The translations under genes were made by a program, and so were the position numbers. From the NCBI GenBank assembly GCA_030039895.1, contig JASHUR010000043.1, forward strand, positions 1 to 10,097: a stretch of DNA of 10,097 nt, written 5' to 3'. A model generated the notes under the pieces. That model saw only the letters and a list, made by a program, of their open reading frames with translations, was not told the DNA's origin and did not search any database. The DNA is from Acidobacteriaceae bacterium. Its GTDB lineage: Bacteria; Acidobacteriota; Terriglobia; Terriglobales; Acidobacteriaceae. Below, one piece after another: positions 1-6,230 of the stretch. Within the stretch, counting starts at the first letter, position 1, and every line of letters begins with the position of its first letter.

Positions 1-912
1 CTTTACGTAGAGCACGCGAGCCAGCAGCGCTCCAGCCTGGGCAACAAGAAAGCGCCCCGGCTCGAGCAGCAGCTGTATGCTGTCCAGACCGGAGACTGCC
101 TGGCGAAGCACCGCTGCATACTGCTGGATCTTTTCTTCAGGGTGAAAGGGAAGGTTGAGGTGGTATTCAATGCCGAGTCCACCGCCGGCATCGAGGAAGC
201 GAATGGGCAGACCATCATGGCGCAGTTGTTTGATGAGAGCAGCCACGCGGGAAGCAGCGGCTCCGAAGGGATCTGCGGTGCGTATTTGTGAGCCAATGTG
301 GACGCTCACTCCGGCTGGCTCAATAGAGCGGCTTTTCGCCGCACGGCGGTAGACAGCGCGAGCGCCCAGAATATTGATTCCGAACTTGTGCTCGCGCAGG
401 CCGGTTGAGATGTAAGGGTGTGTCTCGGCAAAAACGTCAGGATTCACGCGCATGGCGATACGGGCACGTTTGTGGAGTTTGGCGGCACGCTCGGCGAGCA
501 AGTCTAGCTCCCCCTCGCTCTCGACGTTGAAGAGCAGGATGCCGGAACGAAGAGCAAGGTCGATTTCAGGCGCGGTCTTGCCAACCCCGGAGAAGACGAC
601 ACGCGCGGCAGCATCTTTGCTGACGGCGAGAACGCGCTCCAGTTCGCCGCCGGAGACAATGTCCAAACCTGCTCCTTCCCGGTCAAGCATCTTAAGGATG
701 GCGAGCGCAGAGTTAGCTTTGACGGCATAGCAGACAATATGTGGCTGTCCGGCGAAGGCCTGCGTGAAGAGGCCGAGCCGGTAACGGATGTGGTCGGCTG
801 AGTAGACGTAGAGCGGCGTCCCGTATTTTTGGGCGAGCGCGTCGAGAGCGACGTCGCCGCATGAGAGCGCGGATTGCTTGCCGGATGAGACAAATGGACG
901 AACGGGAAACAA
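1..912 (-). CDS. lysA: Diaminopimelate decarboxylase, N-terminal 304 residues (partial, runs off left edge)
   Basis: This enzyme makes L-lysine by PLP-dependent decarboxylation of meso-diaminopimelate, the last step of the DAP pathway, in the cytoplasm. The frame is open from 912 to the window edge. It shows the fold-III (alanine-racemase-like barrel) hallmarks in order: GTPLYVYS near residues 30-37, YAVKAN with the PLP lysine K65, SGGEL 87-91, HKFGI 175-179, HIGSQ 205-209, the phosphate-binding glycine loop DAGGGLGI 241-248, and EPGR 284-287. The family is usually about 420 residues, so roughly the last quarter, including the C-terminal active-site Cys, lies outside the window. I chose TTG at 912-910: an in-frame TGA lies just upstream, GAGG sits four bases before the TTG, and the next residues lead straight into the conserved N-terminus. 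No other lysine gene is visible beside it. The family call is very secure; the start is likely. Confidence 0.95.
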   Translation of the reverse strand, partial: MFPVRPFVSSGKQSALSCGDVALDALAQKYGTPLYVYSADHIRYRLGLFTQAFAGQPHIVCYAVKANSALAILKMLDREGAGLDIVSGGELERVLAVSKDAAARVVFSGVGKTAPEIDLALRSGILLFNVESEGELDLLAERAAKLHKRARIAMRVNPDVFAETHPYISTGLREHKFGINILGARAVYRRAAKSRSIEPAGVSVHIGSQIRTADPFGAAASRVAALIKQLRHDGLPIRFLDAGGGLGIEYHLNLPFHPEEKIQQYAAVLRQAVSGLDSIQLLLEPGRFLVAQAGALLARVLYVK

Positions 913-1022
913 GTGGCCTCAGTGAAAGAGTGAATTGTATTGAGGTTAACAGGGCCAGCAGACTTGGCAAACGTACTTCTGTGGCCCGCGTATCTCCACT
1001 CAGACCGTCAAGCTCAGGTTGA

Positions 1023-2372
1023 TCATTGCTTGCTGCTGAAGTCTGCCACACCTATCTGGAGCACCGTCTTGCCTCCGGGAACGGGTCTCGACGGCCATGC
1101 TCCATACACACGATTGCCCCAGGCCGCAAGCCCCAGATAGTCCCCCATGAACACTCCTTCCGGGTTAAACGGCTGGCTGGTCCATGCGTAATTTGCAAAG
1201 GTGCTGCCTCCGTCGTCCGAGCGCGCCAGTACGACGATCTGGGTTCGGTTCCTCGGATCTTCGCGGCGATCGTAAAATACCACGTTCACTGCGCCCGACG
1301 CAGGATCCACCGCCAGCCATTGGAAAAAATGCTCCGCGCCATCATGAACCGGATCGTTGTTTACTTTGATTGGCGCACTCCAGTGCCGCCCGTGATCCCG
1401 GGAAACGATAAGGAAGATGTCCACTTCGCCATTCCGATAGTCGCTCCACGTTACATAGATCGGCCCACCCTTTGCTCCGCCGCGCGGATCAAGAGCGATC
1501 TGCGGAAAGCCGTTGGCACGGTCCATGCCTTCGATGGCAAACATTGTAGGCGCGGTTTCCACGATGTTCCGTGTCCGCGAGAATGTCCGTCCCCCATCCT
1601 TCGACTCAGTAAAGACAATGTGATTGTTCAGCGCCCAAACCGCATAGAGCGTTCCATCGGGGCCTACCGCTCCATCGAAACCTTCCACCGCGCCGTTGTC
1701 ATCGCGCGGCAGCCCGCGCACTTGGGAGATTTCAATCGGCTGCGACCAGCTCAGGCCGTCATCCGTAGACCGTGAAAACAGCATCCGCGAGTCGGTCAAC
1801 GTCCAGCGTGTCCACCCCATATACAGGTTCCCCGCATATTTGCTCTTCGACGTATCCGCCACGATGTAAGGCTTGTCCTCAAAGGGAATCCCGGGCTTCG
1901 TAGGTTGGGCGATCACCGTGCGTAACTCCGGCTCCCATGTCTTGCCGCCGTCCAGCGACCGCCGCACAAAGATGCCGTTACGCGTGGCTCCATGTCCCCA
2001 GTAGTTAAAGGTGCCCAACCGGTCAAACGCGATGCAGCTGATAAAGGCGTGTCCTTTATTGTCGAACACTGTGGAAACGTCCCCGGAAATCCTGTATTCC
2101 TTCGGAGCTACGCCGGCGGCCAGCTCCCAGGTGCGTCCACCGTCCTCGGAATACGCAGCATTCGCATTATCCTGAAACACCACCACCACGTGCTTCGGAT
2201 TCAACGGATTCACCGACACTCCCGGCTCGGTAAACGGGCCGGGCTTCGGCGTCAGGTCGGTGACAGCCGCCCCCGGCGGCTTTGGCAGGATTGTCTGGGA
2301 CTTAGCGTGGGCGCCGATGGTAGTCACAAATACTGCGAGCAGTAAATGGCAGTACATCTCAATTCGTTTCAA
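1023..2372 (-). CDS. Secreted BNR/Asp-box repeat protein (sialidase-like six-bladed beta-propeller)
   Basis: A 449-residue exported protein. Residues 1-23 look like a Sec signal peptide: a basic start, a hydrophobic core LLLAVFVTTIG, and a cleavage site after AHA. The rest carries six Asp boxes (S-x-D-x-G-x-x-W/F) at about 75-82, 139-146, 202-209, 257-264, 324-331 and 385-392. They are spaced 55-67 residues apart, as expected for one per blade of a six-bladed propeller. The fourth and sixth end in Phe instead of Trp. Asp boxes are structural, and I see no FRIP-type arginine motif of true sialidases, so glycosidase activity is not supported. Databases usually name such proteins sialidase-family or exo-alpha-sialidase. 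The start is TTG at 2372: a TGA lies just upstream in frame and GAGGAG sits 11 bases before the TTG. ATG at 2357 is the only near alternative. The gene has its own candidate promoter and lies 140 bases after the riboflavin gene. The substrate is unknown. Confidence 0.88.
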   Translation of the reverse strand: MKRIEMYCHLLLAVFVTTIGAHAKSQTILPKPPGAAVTDLTPKPGPFTEPGVSVNPLNPKHVVVVFQDNANAAYSEDGGRTWELAAGVAPKEYRISGDVSTVFDNKGHAFISCIAFDRLGTFNYWGHGATRNGIFVRRSLDGGKTWEPELRTVIAQPTKPGIPFEDKPYIVADTSKSKYAGNLYMGWTRWTLTDSRMLFSRSTDDGLSWSQPIEISQVRGLPRDDNGAVEGFDGAVGPDGTLYAVWALNNHIVFTESKDGGRTFSRTRNIVETAPTMFAIEGMDRANGFPQIALDPRGGAKGGPIYVTWSDYRNGEVDIFLIVSRDHGRHWSAPIKVNNDPVHDGAEHFFQWLAVDPASGAVNVVFYDRREDPRNRTQIVVLARSDDGGSTFANYAWTSQPFNPEGVFMGDYLGLAAWGNRVYGAWPSRPVPGGKTVLQIGVADFSSKQ

Positions 2373-2409
2373 TTCGGCGGAGTCTCCTCTTCAGAACAGG
2401 TTCGATGGA

Positions 2410-2438
2410 ATTGTACAGTCTTCCGGCGGTGTTGTGAG
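2410..2438 (-). promoter_or_regulatory. Candidate sigma70 promoter of the BNR propeller gene
   Basis: Read on the minus strand, CTCACA (2438-2433, four of six matches to the -35 consensus) is followed after 17 bases by TACAAT (2415-2410, five of six at -10). It lies about 40 bases before the TTG start, giving a short leader that contains GAGGAG. This is a pattern match only; the spacing and the -10 hexamer are good and the -35 is mediocre. Confidence 0.4.
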
Positions 2439-2512
2439 AGCAACGCTGTATCGCGGTCGAGGCGCACAGTACCATCGCGCGTATGCGGAAAGCTTAGACT
2501 GCTCGCGCAGAA

Positions 2513-3673
2513 CTAGCGCGCGGTCTTCAGAGGTTCGCTTGAAATGGCCACCCGTTCGACAATTTCCACGTTAAAGCCCTGGAGCGCGGGAACATGAGTG
2601 GGAGTGTTCGAGAGCAGTCGGATTTTATGGATACCGAGATCGGCGAGGATCTGGCCGCCAAGGCCGACCTGGCGCAGGATGCGCTGGTGGCGATCGGCCT
2701 CGCGCACCTGGGCCTGGCGATGGAAGAGGATGCGGTGGGGCTCGACAGTACGGTCGATGTCGAACCCACGGCTGGTGTTGTGCAGATAAACGAGCGCTCC
2801 ACGGCCGGCCTCGGCGATCTGCCGGAGTGACTGTTGCACGAGGTGATGGCAGTCGCAGATGGTTCCGGAGAAAACGTCTCCGGCAAGGCAGTGAGAATGA
2901 ACGCGAACGAGAACAGGTTCGTCTCCGGAAGCAACGTCGCCTTTTACCAGCGCGAGATGGCTTTCACCGCCGTTGACTTCGCTCTCATAGGCAATCGCGC
3001 GAAACTCTCCGTAGGGAGTGGGGAGCAGGCTCTCCGCAACGCGAAAGATGTAGCGCTCATTCTGGAGCCGGTAACGGATAAGCTCGGCAACGGTGAGCAT
3101 TTTAAGACCGTGCTGCTCGCAGAACCTGGTGAGGTCAGGCACGCGAGCCATGGTGCCGTCATCATTCATAATTTCGCAGATGACGCCGGCCGGGATAAGT
3201 CCTGCCATGCGGGCCAGATCGACGGAAGCCTCTGTTTGCCCGGCTCGCACCAGAACACCGCCGCGCCTGGCGCGGAGAGGGAAGACATGACCGGGACGCG
3301 CGAGATCATGCGCAGTGGAGCGTGCGTCGATAGCAACGCGGATGGTATGGGAGCGGTCAGCGGCGGAGATTCCTGTAGTGACGCCCTCGCGGGCCTCGAT
3401 GGTCTCAGTAAATGCGGTTCCGAAGCGCGAGGAGTTTTGCTGGGTCATAGGCCCAAGGCGGAGGTAGTCGGCGCGTTCCTCGGTAAGCGTGAGGCAAACA
3501 AGACCGCGACCGAAACGGGCCATGAAATTGATGGCTTCTGGGGTAACGAATTCGGCGGCCAGAGTAAGGTCACCCTCGTTCTCGCGGTCCTCATCGTCGA
3601 CTACTACGATCATGCGCCCGGCTCGAATCTCGTCGAGCGCCGCCGGGACGCCGATAAAGGCGGAATTATACAT
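2513..3673 (-). CDS. ribB: 3,4-dihydroxy-2-butanone 4-phosphate synthase fused to a degenerate GTP cyclohydrolase II-like domain (RibBX-type)
   Basis: The RibB half (about residues 1-200 of 386) converts ribulose 5-phosphate to 3,4-dihydroxy-2-butanone 4-phosphate for riboflavin synthesis. It shows the acidic loop DDEDRENEGD 26-35, GVTTGISAADR 97-107, RPGHVFPLRA 126-135 and NDDGTMAR 170-177. Where characterised enzymes have GHTEA with a metal-binding His, this one reads GQTEA (Gln146). The RibA-like half (about 205-386) keeps the three zinc-type cysteines (C262, C273, C275). However, the QEGRGIGL signature is replaced by HNTSRGFDI (298-306), and by my alignment the general-base Asp is Ile332, while the Arg is kept (R334). 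GTP cyclohydrolase II activity is therefore doubtful. The frame extends 29 codons upstream to ATG 3760. I chose ATG 3673 because GGCGGAG lies nine bases before it and this gives the usual RibB N-terminus. The next gene on this strand starts 140 bases downstream. Confidence 0.93.
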   Translation of the reverse strand: MYNSAFIGVPAALDEIRAGRMIVVVDDEDRENEGDLTLAAEFVTPEAINFMARFGRGLVCLTLTEERADYLRLGPMTQQNSSRFGTAFTETIEAREGVTTGISAADRSHTIRVAIDARSTAHDLARPGHVFPLRARRGGVLVRAGQTEASVDLARMAGLIPAGVICEIMNDDGTMARVPDLTRFCEQHGLKMLTVAELIRYRLQNERYIFRVAESLLPTPYGEFRAIAYESEVNGGESHLALVKGDVASGDEPVLVRVHSHCLAGDVFSGTICDCHHLVQQSLRQIAEAGRGALVYLHNTSRGFDIDRTVEPHRILFHRQAQVREADRHQRILRQVGLGGQILADLGIHKIRLLSNTPTHVPALQGFNVEIVERVAISSEPLKTAR

Positions 3674-3682
3674 AGCTCTATT

Positions 3683-3689
3683 CTCCGCC
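3683..3689 (-). promoter_or_regulatory. Ribosome binding site that decides the ribB start
   Basis: On the minus strand this reads GGCGGAG, nine bases before ATG 3673-3671. The longer in-frame ATG at 3760 has no purine-rich site in front of it. Together with the family length, this favours the 386-residue product over the 415-residue one. Confidence 0.7.
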
Positions 3690-3894
3690 AGTTTTGCTAT
3701 TGTGACGAGCGGTTTGCGTGGACTAAGGCCATGGCTGAAAGCATAGAGTGACGGAAACATTCAGTTGAAGAGGCTGCGGCAGGCCGTGCCGGCTATCAGC
3801 CACCGAGTGTCCCGGCTGCCAAAATGCACGGGCGAGGGGTTATCTTCAATGATACCCGCGTGCGCTGTGCGCGAAGGATTGTGCGTTCTGTCAC

Positions 3895-3923
3895 TTCAAA
3901 ACAATGTTTTAAGGGCATAGAAT
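3895..3923 (+). promoter_or_regulatory. Weak candidate promoter of the cytochrome c gene
   Basis: TTCAAA (3895-3900, four of six at -35), a 17-base spacer, then TAGAAT (3918-3923, five of six at -10). The predicted start would give a leader of about 35 bases before ATG 3964. A second TAGAAT at 3935-3940 has no matching -35. Pattern match only. Confidence 0.3.
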
Positions 3924-3963
3924 CCAGCACGGCTTAGAATTCCTTCCCCACAAGGAGTTTGCC

Positions 3964-4413
3964 ATGCTGATCCGTTTTTTGGCTGTAATTCCGATGGCCG
4001 CTCTGCTGGGAGCGGCTCCGTATCTACTGCAACAGCCTGGCCCCCAACAGGCTGGTTCGCAGGCGGCTGGCCAACAGGAGGCAGTGGAATTCGGTGTTCC
4101 TGCGAATATCTCGTCTGAAGCCAATCCTGTCCGTCCAACGTCGGCAGGCATGGCTCTGGCGCAGAGGATGTATGGGTATGACTGCGCGATGTGCCATGGA
4201 AAAGATGGCAGTGGTAAGGGCGATATGGCGGCCACTCTGAAGACTCCCGTGAAGGACTGGCGTGATCCGGCAACTTTGAAAGGGCTGACAGACGGCGACC
4301 TGTTCTACATGATCAAGAAGGGCAAAGGCGACATGCCGGGCGAGGAGGGCCGCCAAAATGACGAGGGCCTCTGGAACACGGTGACGCTGGTGCGGTCGTT
4401 CGCAAAGAAATAG
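3964..4413 (+). CDS. Small exported class I c-type cytochrome
   Basis: A 149-residue electron carrier expected in the periplasm or tethered to the inner membrane. Residues 1-20 form a hydrophobic signal or anchor segment. A low-complexity linker rich in Gln, Ala, Gly and Pro (about 23-40) follows, then one cytochrome c domain. The single haem site is CAMCH at 74-78, with C74 and C77 binding haem and H78 as the proximal ligand. Met124 in GDMPGEEGR is the likely distal ligand. The spacing from haem site to Met and the closing helix (LWNTVTLVRSFAKK) fit class I monohaem cytochromes. AAGGAG (3952-3957) lies six bases before the ATG. The gene stands alone, divergent from ribB, so its redox partner cannot be told from context. 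Cleavage after a residue near 18-22 is possible; if uncleaved, the segment would be a membrane anchor. Confidence 0.92.
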   Translation: MLIRFLAVIPMAALLGAAPYLLQQPGPQQAGSQAAGQQEAVEFGVPANISSEANPVRPTSAGMALAQRMYGYDCAMCHGKDGSGKGDMAATLKTPVKDWRDPATLKGLTDGDLFYMIKKGKGDMPGEEGRQNDEGLWNTVTLVRSFAKK

Positions 4414-4467
4414 GTGGGACGCGTTTTTGTTTTGGTCCTGTGAGGCACGGACGCAGCGCGGCAATTG

Positions 4468-4496
4468 TTGACCACCGATGGCCGCGCCTTTATTAT
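4468..4496 (+). promoter_or_regulatory. Strong sigma70-type promoter driving tRNA-Gln
   Basis: TTGACC (4468-4473, five of six) and TATTAT (4491-4496, five of six) are separated by exactly 17 bases. Transcription would start near 4503, giving a leader of about 40 bases before the mature tRNA. It is the best promoter match in the window and lies 54 bases after the cytochrome stop codon. Confidence 0.65.
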
Positions 4497-4517
4497 GAGG
4501 GAGTAGTAAGAGCACTC

Positions 4518-4544
4518 AAGGCAGCGTTCTGCTGCCTTTGTTTT
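4518..4544 (+). terminator. Terminator-like hairpin between the cytochrome gene and tRNA-Gln
   Basis: AAGGCAGC (4518-4525) pairs fully with GCTGCCTT (4531-4538) around a five-base loop, and a T-rich tail TTTGTTTT runs to 4544. The simplest reading is the intrinsic terminator of the cytochrome transcript, 105 bases after its stop. Its last T is also the first base of the tRNA, and it lies downstream of the promoter that seems to drive the tRNA, so it may instead act as a leader hairpin or attenuator. Confidence 0.6.
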
Positions 4545-4617
4545 GCCCCCTCGTTCAATGGTAGGACAGCTGACTCTGGATCAGCATATCGGGGTTCGAA
4601 TCCCTGGGGGGCAGCCA
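4544..4617 (+). tRNA. tRNA-Gln (anticodon CUG), CCA encoded
   Basis: A full cloverleaf can be drawn. The acceptor stem TGCCCCC (4544-4550) pairs with GGGGGCA (4607-4613). The D stem GTTC/GGAC closes the loop AATGGTA. The anticodon stem GCTGA (4569-4573) pairs with TCAGC (4581-4585) around loop CTCTGGA, so the anticodon is CTG at 4576-4578. The T stem CGGGG/CCCTG holds loop TTCGAAT with one G-U pair. The discriminator is G and the genome-encoded CCA ends at 4617. CUG decodes the glutamine codon CAG. The U1-A72 pair and G73 fit bacterial tRNA-Gln identity. The variable loop is short (about four bases). Confidence 0.95.
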
Positions 4618-4848
4618 CCGAAAGCATGGCATGTTGCTCGATAATTCCTAGATTGGGCTCCCGAGTCGCCCTGGTGCACACTCCACAAATAATTGAATAT
4701 AAATATGTTATTCGATATTCTGGCTATTGGTCAGCTTGTGGACGTACGTGTTTCTTCGACCGAACGGGATGCTTCATATCGAAACGGCGCGTGTAGAGCC
4801 GTTCATCTGCATTTCAGCGAGCAGCGTCTCGGTAATTACTTGCCGTGT
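4618..4848. other. Intergenic region between tRNA-Gln and the sugar porter gene
   Basis: No gene is supported in these 231 bases. The stretch 4686-4730 is clearly AT-rich against the rest of the window and contains GAATAT and ATATTC as short inverted arms. A weak 6-bp stem, AACGGC (4783-4788) with GCCGTT (4798-4803), lies downstream of the sugar porter stop on the minus strand but lacks a proper T run. I saw no repeat of the tRNA 3' end that would mark an integrated element. Confidence 0.5.
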
Positions 4849-6177
4849 TCAATCGATGCCGAGCTTATGCTGCATCTGCTCCAGAGTGACACCTTTCGTC
4901 TCTGGGTAAACGAAGAGCACGATGAAGAACTGCAGGGCCATCATCGACGCGAAGAAGACAAACGGCGCGGCGTTAGAATGTTCGGCAACAATTGGGAAGA
5001 GCAGCGAAAGAGTAGCGTTCATGATCCAGTGCGAAGAGCTGCCCAGGCTTTGGCCTTTAGAGCGGACGCGGGTTGGAAAGACTTCACTCAGATAGACCCA
5101 GATGACAGCGCCCTGCGAGATGGCAAAGAAGAAAATAAATCCTATGAGATACCAGATCAGCATGGACTGGCCGCGCTGCGCGTGGAATATCTCGGCAACT
5201 CCGGCGAGCGAAACAGCAGTGCCGACGGACCCGATCAGCAAGAGCGTCTTGCGTCCGATCTTGTCGATGACGGACATGGCGAGCAGAGTCGCAACCAGAT
5301 TCATGGCGCCCACCAGCACCGCCTGCTTGTCTCCGGAGAGCTTGCTGAATCCCGCATCGTTAAAGATGGAGGGCAGGTAGTACAGGATGGCGTTGATGCC
5401 TGAGAGCTGGTTGAACAGACCAATTGTTACGGCAAGGAAGATAGGCAGACCGTATTTTTTCTGAAAGAGCGGCTCCTTCCGGCTGGAGCGTTCGAGGTGA
5501 ATGGAGGCAATGATCTCCTGCAGCTCTTCTTCCGTATTGGGTGTGCCCATCATCTGCAGCACTTGGCGCGCCTCTTCGATGCGGCTCTGGGTAACCAGCC
5601 AGCGCGAGCTGCGTGGAATGGCGAACAGGAGCACAAGAAATAACCCCGCGGGAATGGAAGCGATGCCGAGCTGCCAGCGCCACTGTGTGGGTCCGGCGTT
5701 CACGGTTGCGATGACGTAGTTGGATGCATAAGCCAGCAGAATGCCGATGACGATGTTGATCTGAAAGAGGCCAACCAGGCGTCCGCGCCATTTGGCGGGC
5801 GCGAGCTCGGCGATATAGACCGGGCCGAGGACTGACGAGCCTCCGATACCGAGACCACCGAGGAAACGGAAAGCAACCAGCGTCGGCCAGTTCCACGCAA
5901 AAGCGCACCCAATCGATGAGATCAGATACAGCATGGCCATGATGCGGAGGGCTTGCCGCGGTCCGATCTTCTGGCCGAGCTCGCCGGACGACATTGCGCC
6001 AACAACTGCGCCAATGACTGCAATGGAGACTGTGAGGCCAAGATTGAAAGGCGAGAGGTGATACACCTCGCCAAGCTGCTGTGTGGTTCCGGAAATGACG
6101 GCTGTATCAAACCCAAAGAGGAAGCCGCCGAGGGCGCCAACCAGCGAGCCTTTGGCCAGGTAGTAATTTAAGCGCAT
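4849..6177 (-). CDS. MFS sugar porter (hexose/pentose permease, sugar:H+ symporter family)
   Basis: A 442-residue inner-membrane protein of the sugar porter family (XylE/GalP/GLUT type), with hydrophobic segments throughout that fit 12 helices. Motifs in order: GGFLFGFDTAVISG 17-30 in helix 1, GPVYIAELAPAKWRGR 118-133 after helix 4, PRSSRWL 188-194 where the family has PESPRWL, a central cytoplasmic loop about 195-240, NQLSGINAILYY 256-267 (family QQxSGxN; sugar-binding helix 7), DKIGRK 305-310, YLSEVFPTRVRSKG 362-375 and PETKG 425-429. The loop after helix 2 reads GELGQKIGPRQ and lacks the usual acidic-basic GRR signature. The frame extends 30 codons upstream, but ATG 6177 has AAAGGA nine bases before it and starts directly before helix 1. 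It follows the glucokinase gene by 53 bases, which suggests glucose or a related hexose as substrate. Confidence 0.93.
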   Translation of the reverse strand: MRLNYYLAKGSLVGALGGFLFGFDTAVISGTTQQLGEVYHLSPFNLGLTVSIAVIGAVVGAMSSGELGQKIGPRQALRIMAMLYLISSIGCAFAWNWPTLVAFRFLGGLGIGGSSVLGPVYIAELAPAKWRGRLVGLFQINIVIGILLAYASNYVIATVNAGPTQWRWQLGIASIPAGLFLVLLFAIPRSSRWLVTQSRIEEARQVLQMMGTPNTEEELQEIIASIHLERSSRKEPLFQKKYGLPIFLAVTIGLFNQLSGINAILYYLPSIFNDAGFSKLSGDKQAVLVGAMNLVATLLAMSVIDKIGRKTLLLIGSVGTAVSLAGVAEIFHAQRGQSMLIWYLIGFIFFFAISQGAVIWVYLSEVFPTRVRSKGQSLGSSSHWIMNATLSLLFPIVAEHSNAAPFVFFASMMALQFFIVLFVYPETKGVTLEQMQHKLGID

Positions 6178-6230
6178 GCGTTGACGTCCTTTAAGAAGAT
6201 CGCAGTATGGTGTGTTGCACCCTGGAGCGG

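Larger units (their letters stand above)
3674..3963. other. Divergent intergenic region between ribB and the cytochrome c gene
   Basis: These 290 bases must hold the start signals for both flanking genes. I see the ribosome binding sites of each gene and a candidate promoter for the cytochrome. There is also a small imperfect hairpin, GGGTTATC (3837-3844) against GATACCC (3851-3857), with a six-base loop and one bulged T. On the minus strand I looked for an FMN riboswitch, the usual control of rib genes, and did not find its conserved core. No good ribB promoter stands out. The 3674-3760 part is open in the ribB frame but is probably untranslated. Confidence 0.5.

Noticed and set aside
934..939. 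TACAAT as -10 box of lysA
   Set aside because: No acceptable -35 hexamer lies 16-18 bases upstream, so a promoter is not supported.
1026..1775. 249-codon open frame on the plus strand
   Set aside because: Antisense to the BNR propeller gene, whose Asp boxes and signal peptide are clear.
2834..3751. 305-codon open frame on the plus strand
   Set aside because: Antisense to the conserved RibB-RibA gene, with no family resemblance.
3674..3760. 29-residue N-terminal extension of the RibB protein
   Set aside because: No ribosome binding site at ATG 3760, while ATG 3673 has one and gives the normal family length.
3674..3963. Possible FMN riboswitch before ribB
   Set aside because: The conserved FMN aptamer core could not be found on the minus strand.
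4440..4796. 118-codon open frame on the plus strand
   Set aside because: It runs straight through the tRNA-Gln gene and has no ribosome binding site or domain.
4783..4803. Hairpin after the sugar porter as an intrinsic terminator
   Set aside because: The stem is only six base pairs with a nine-base loop and no real T run.
4544..4848. tRNA-Gln as an integration site for a mobile element
   Set aside because: No integrase gene and no second copy of the tRNA 3' end within the window.
4693..5403. 236-codon open frame on the plus strand
   Set aside because: Mostly antisense to the sugar porter; its product is strongly charged without a motif.
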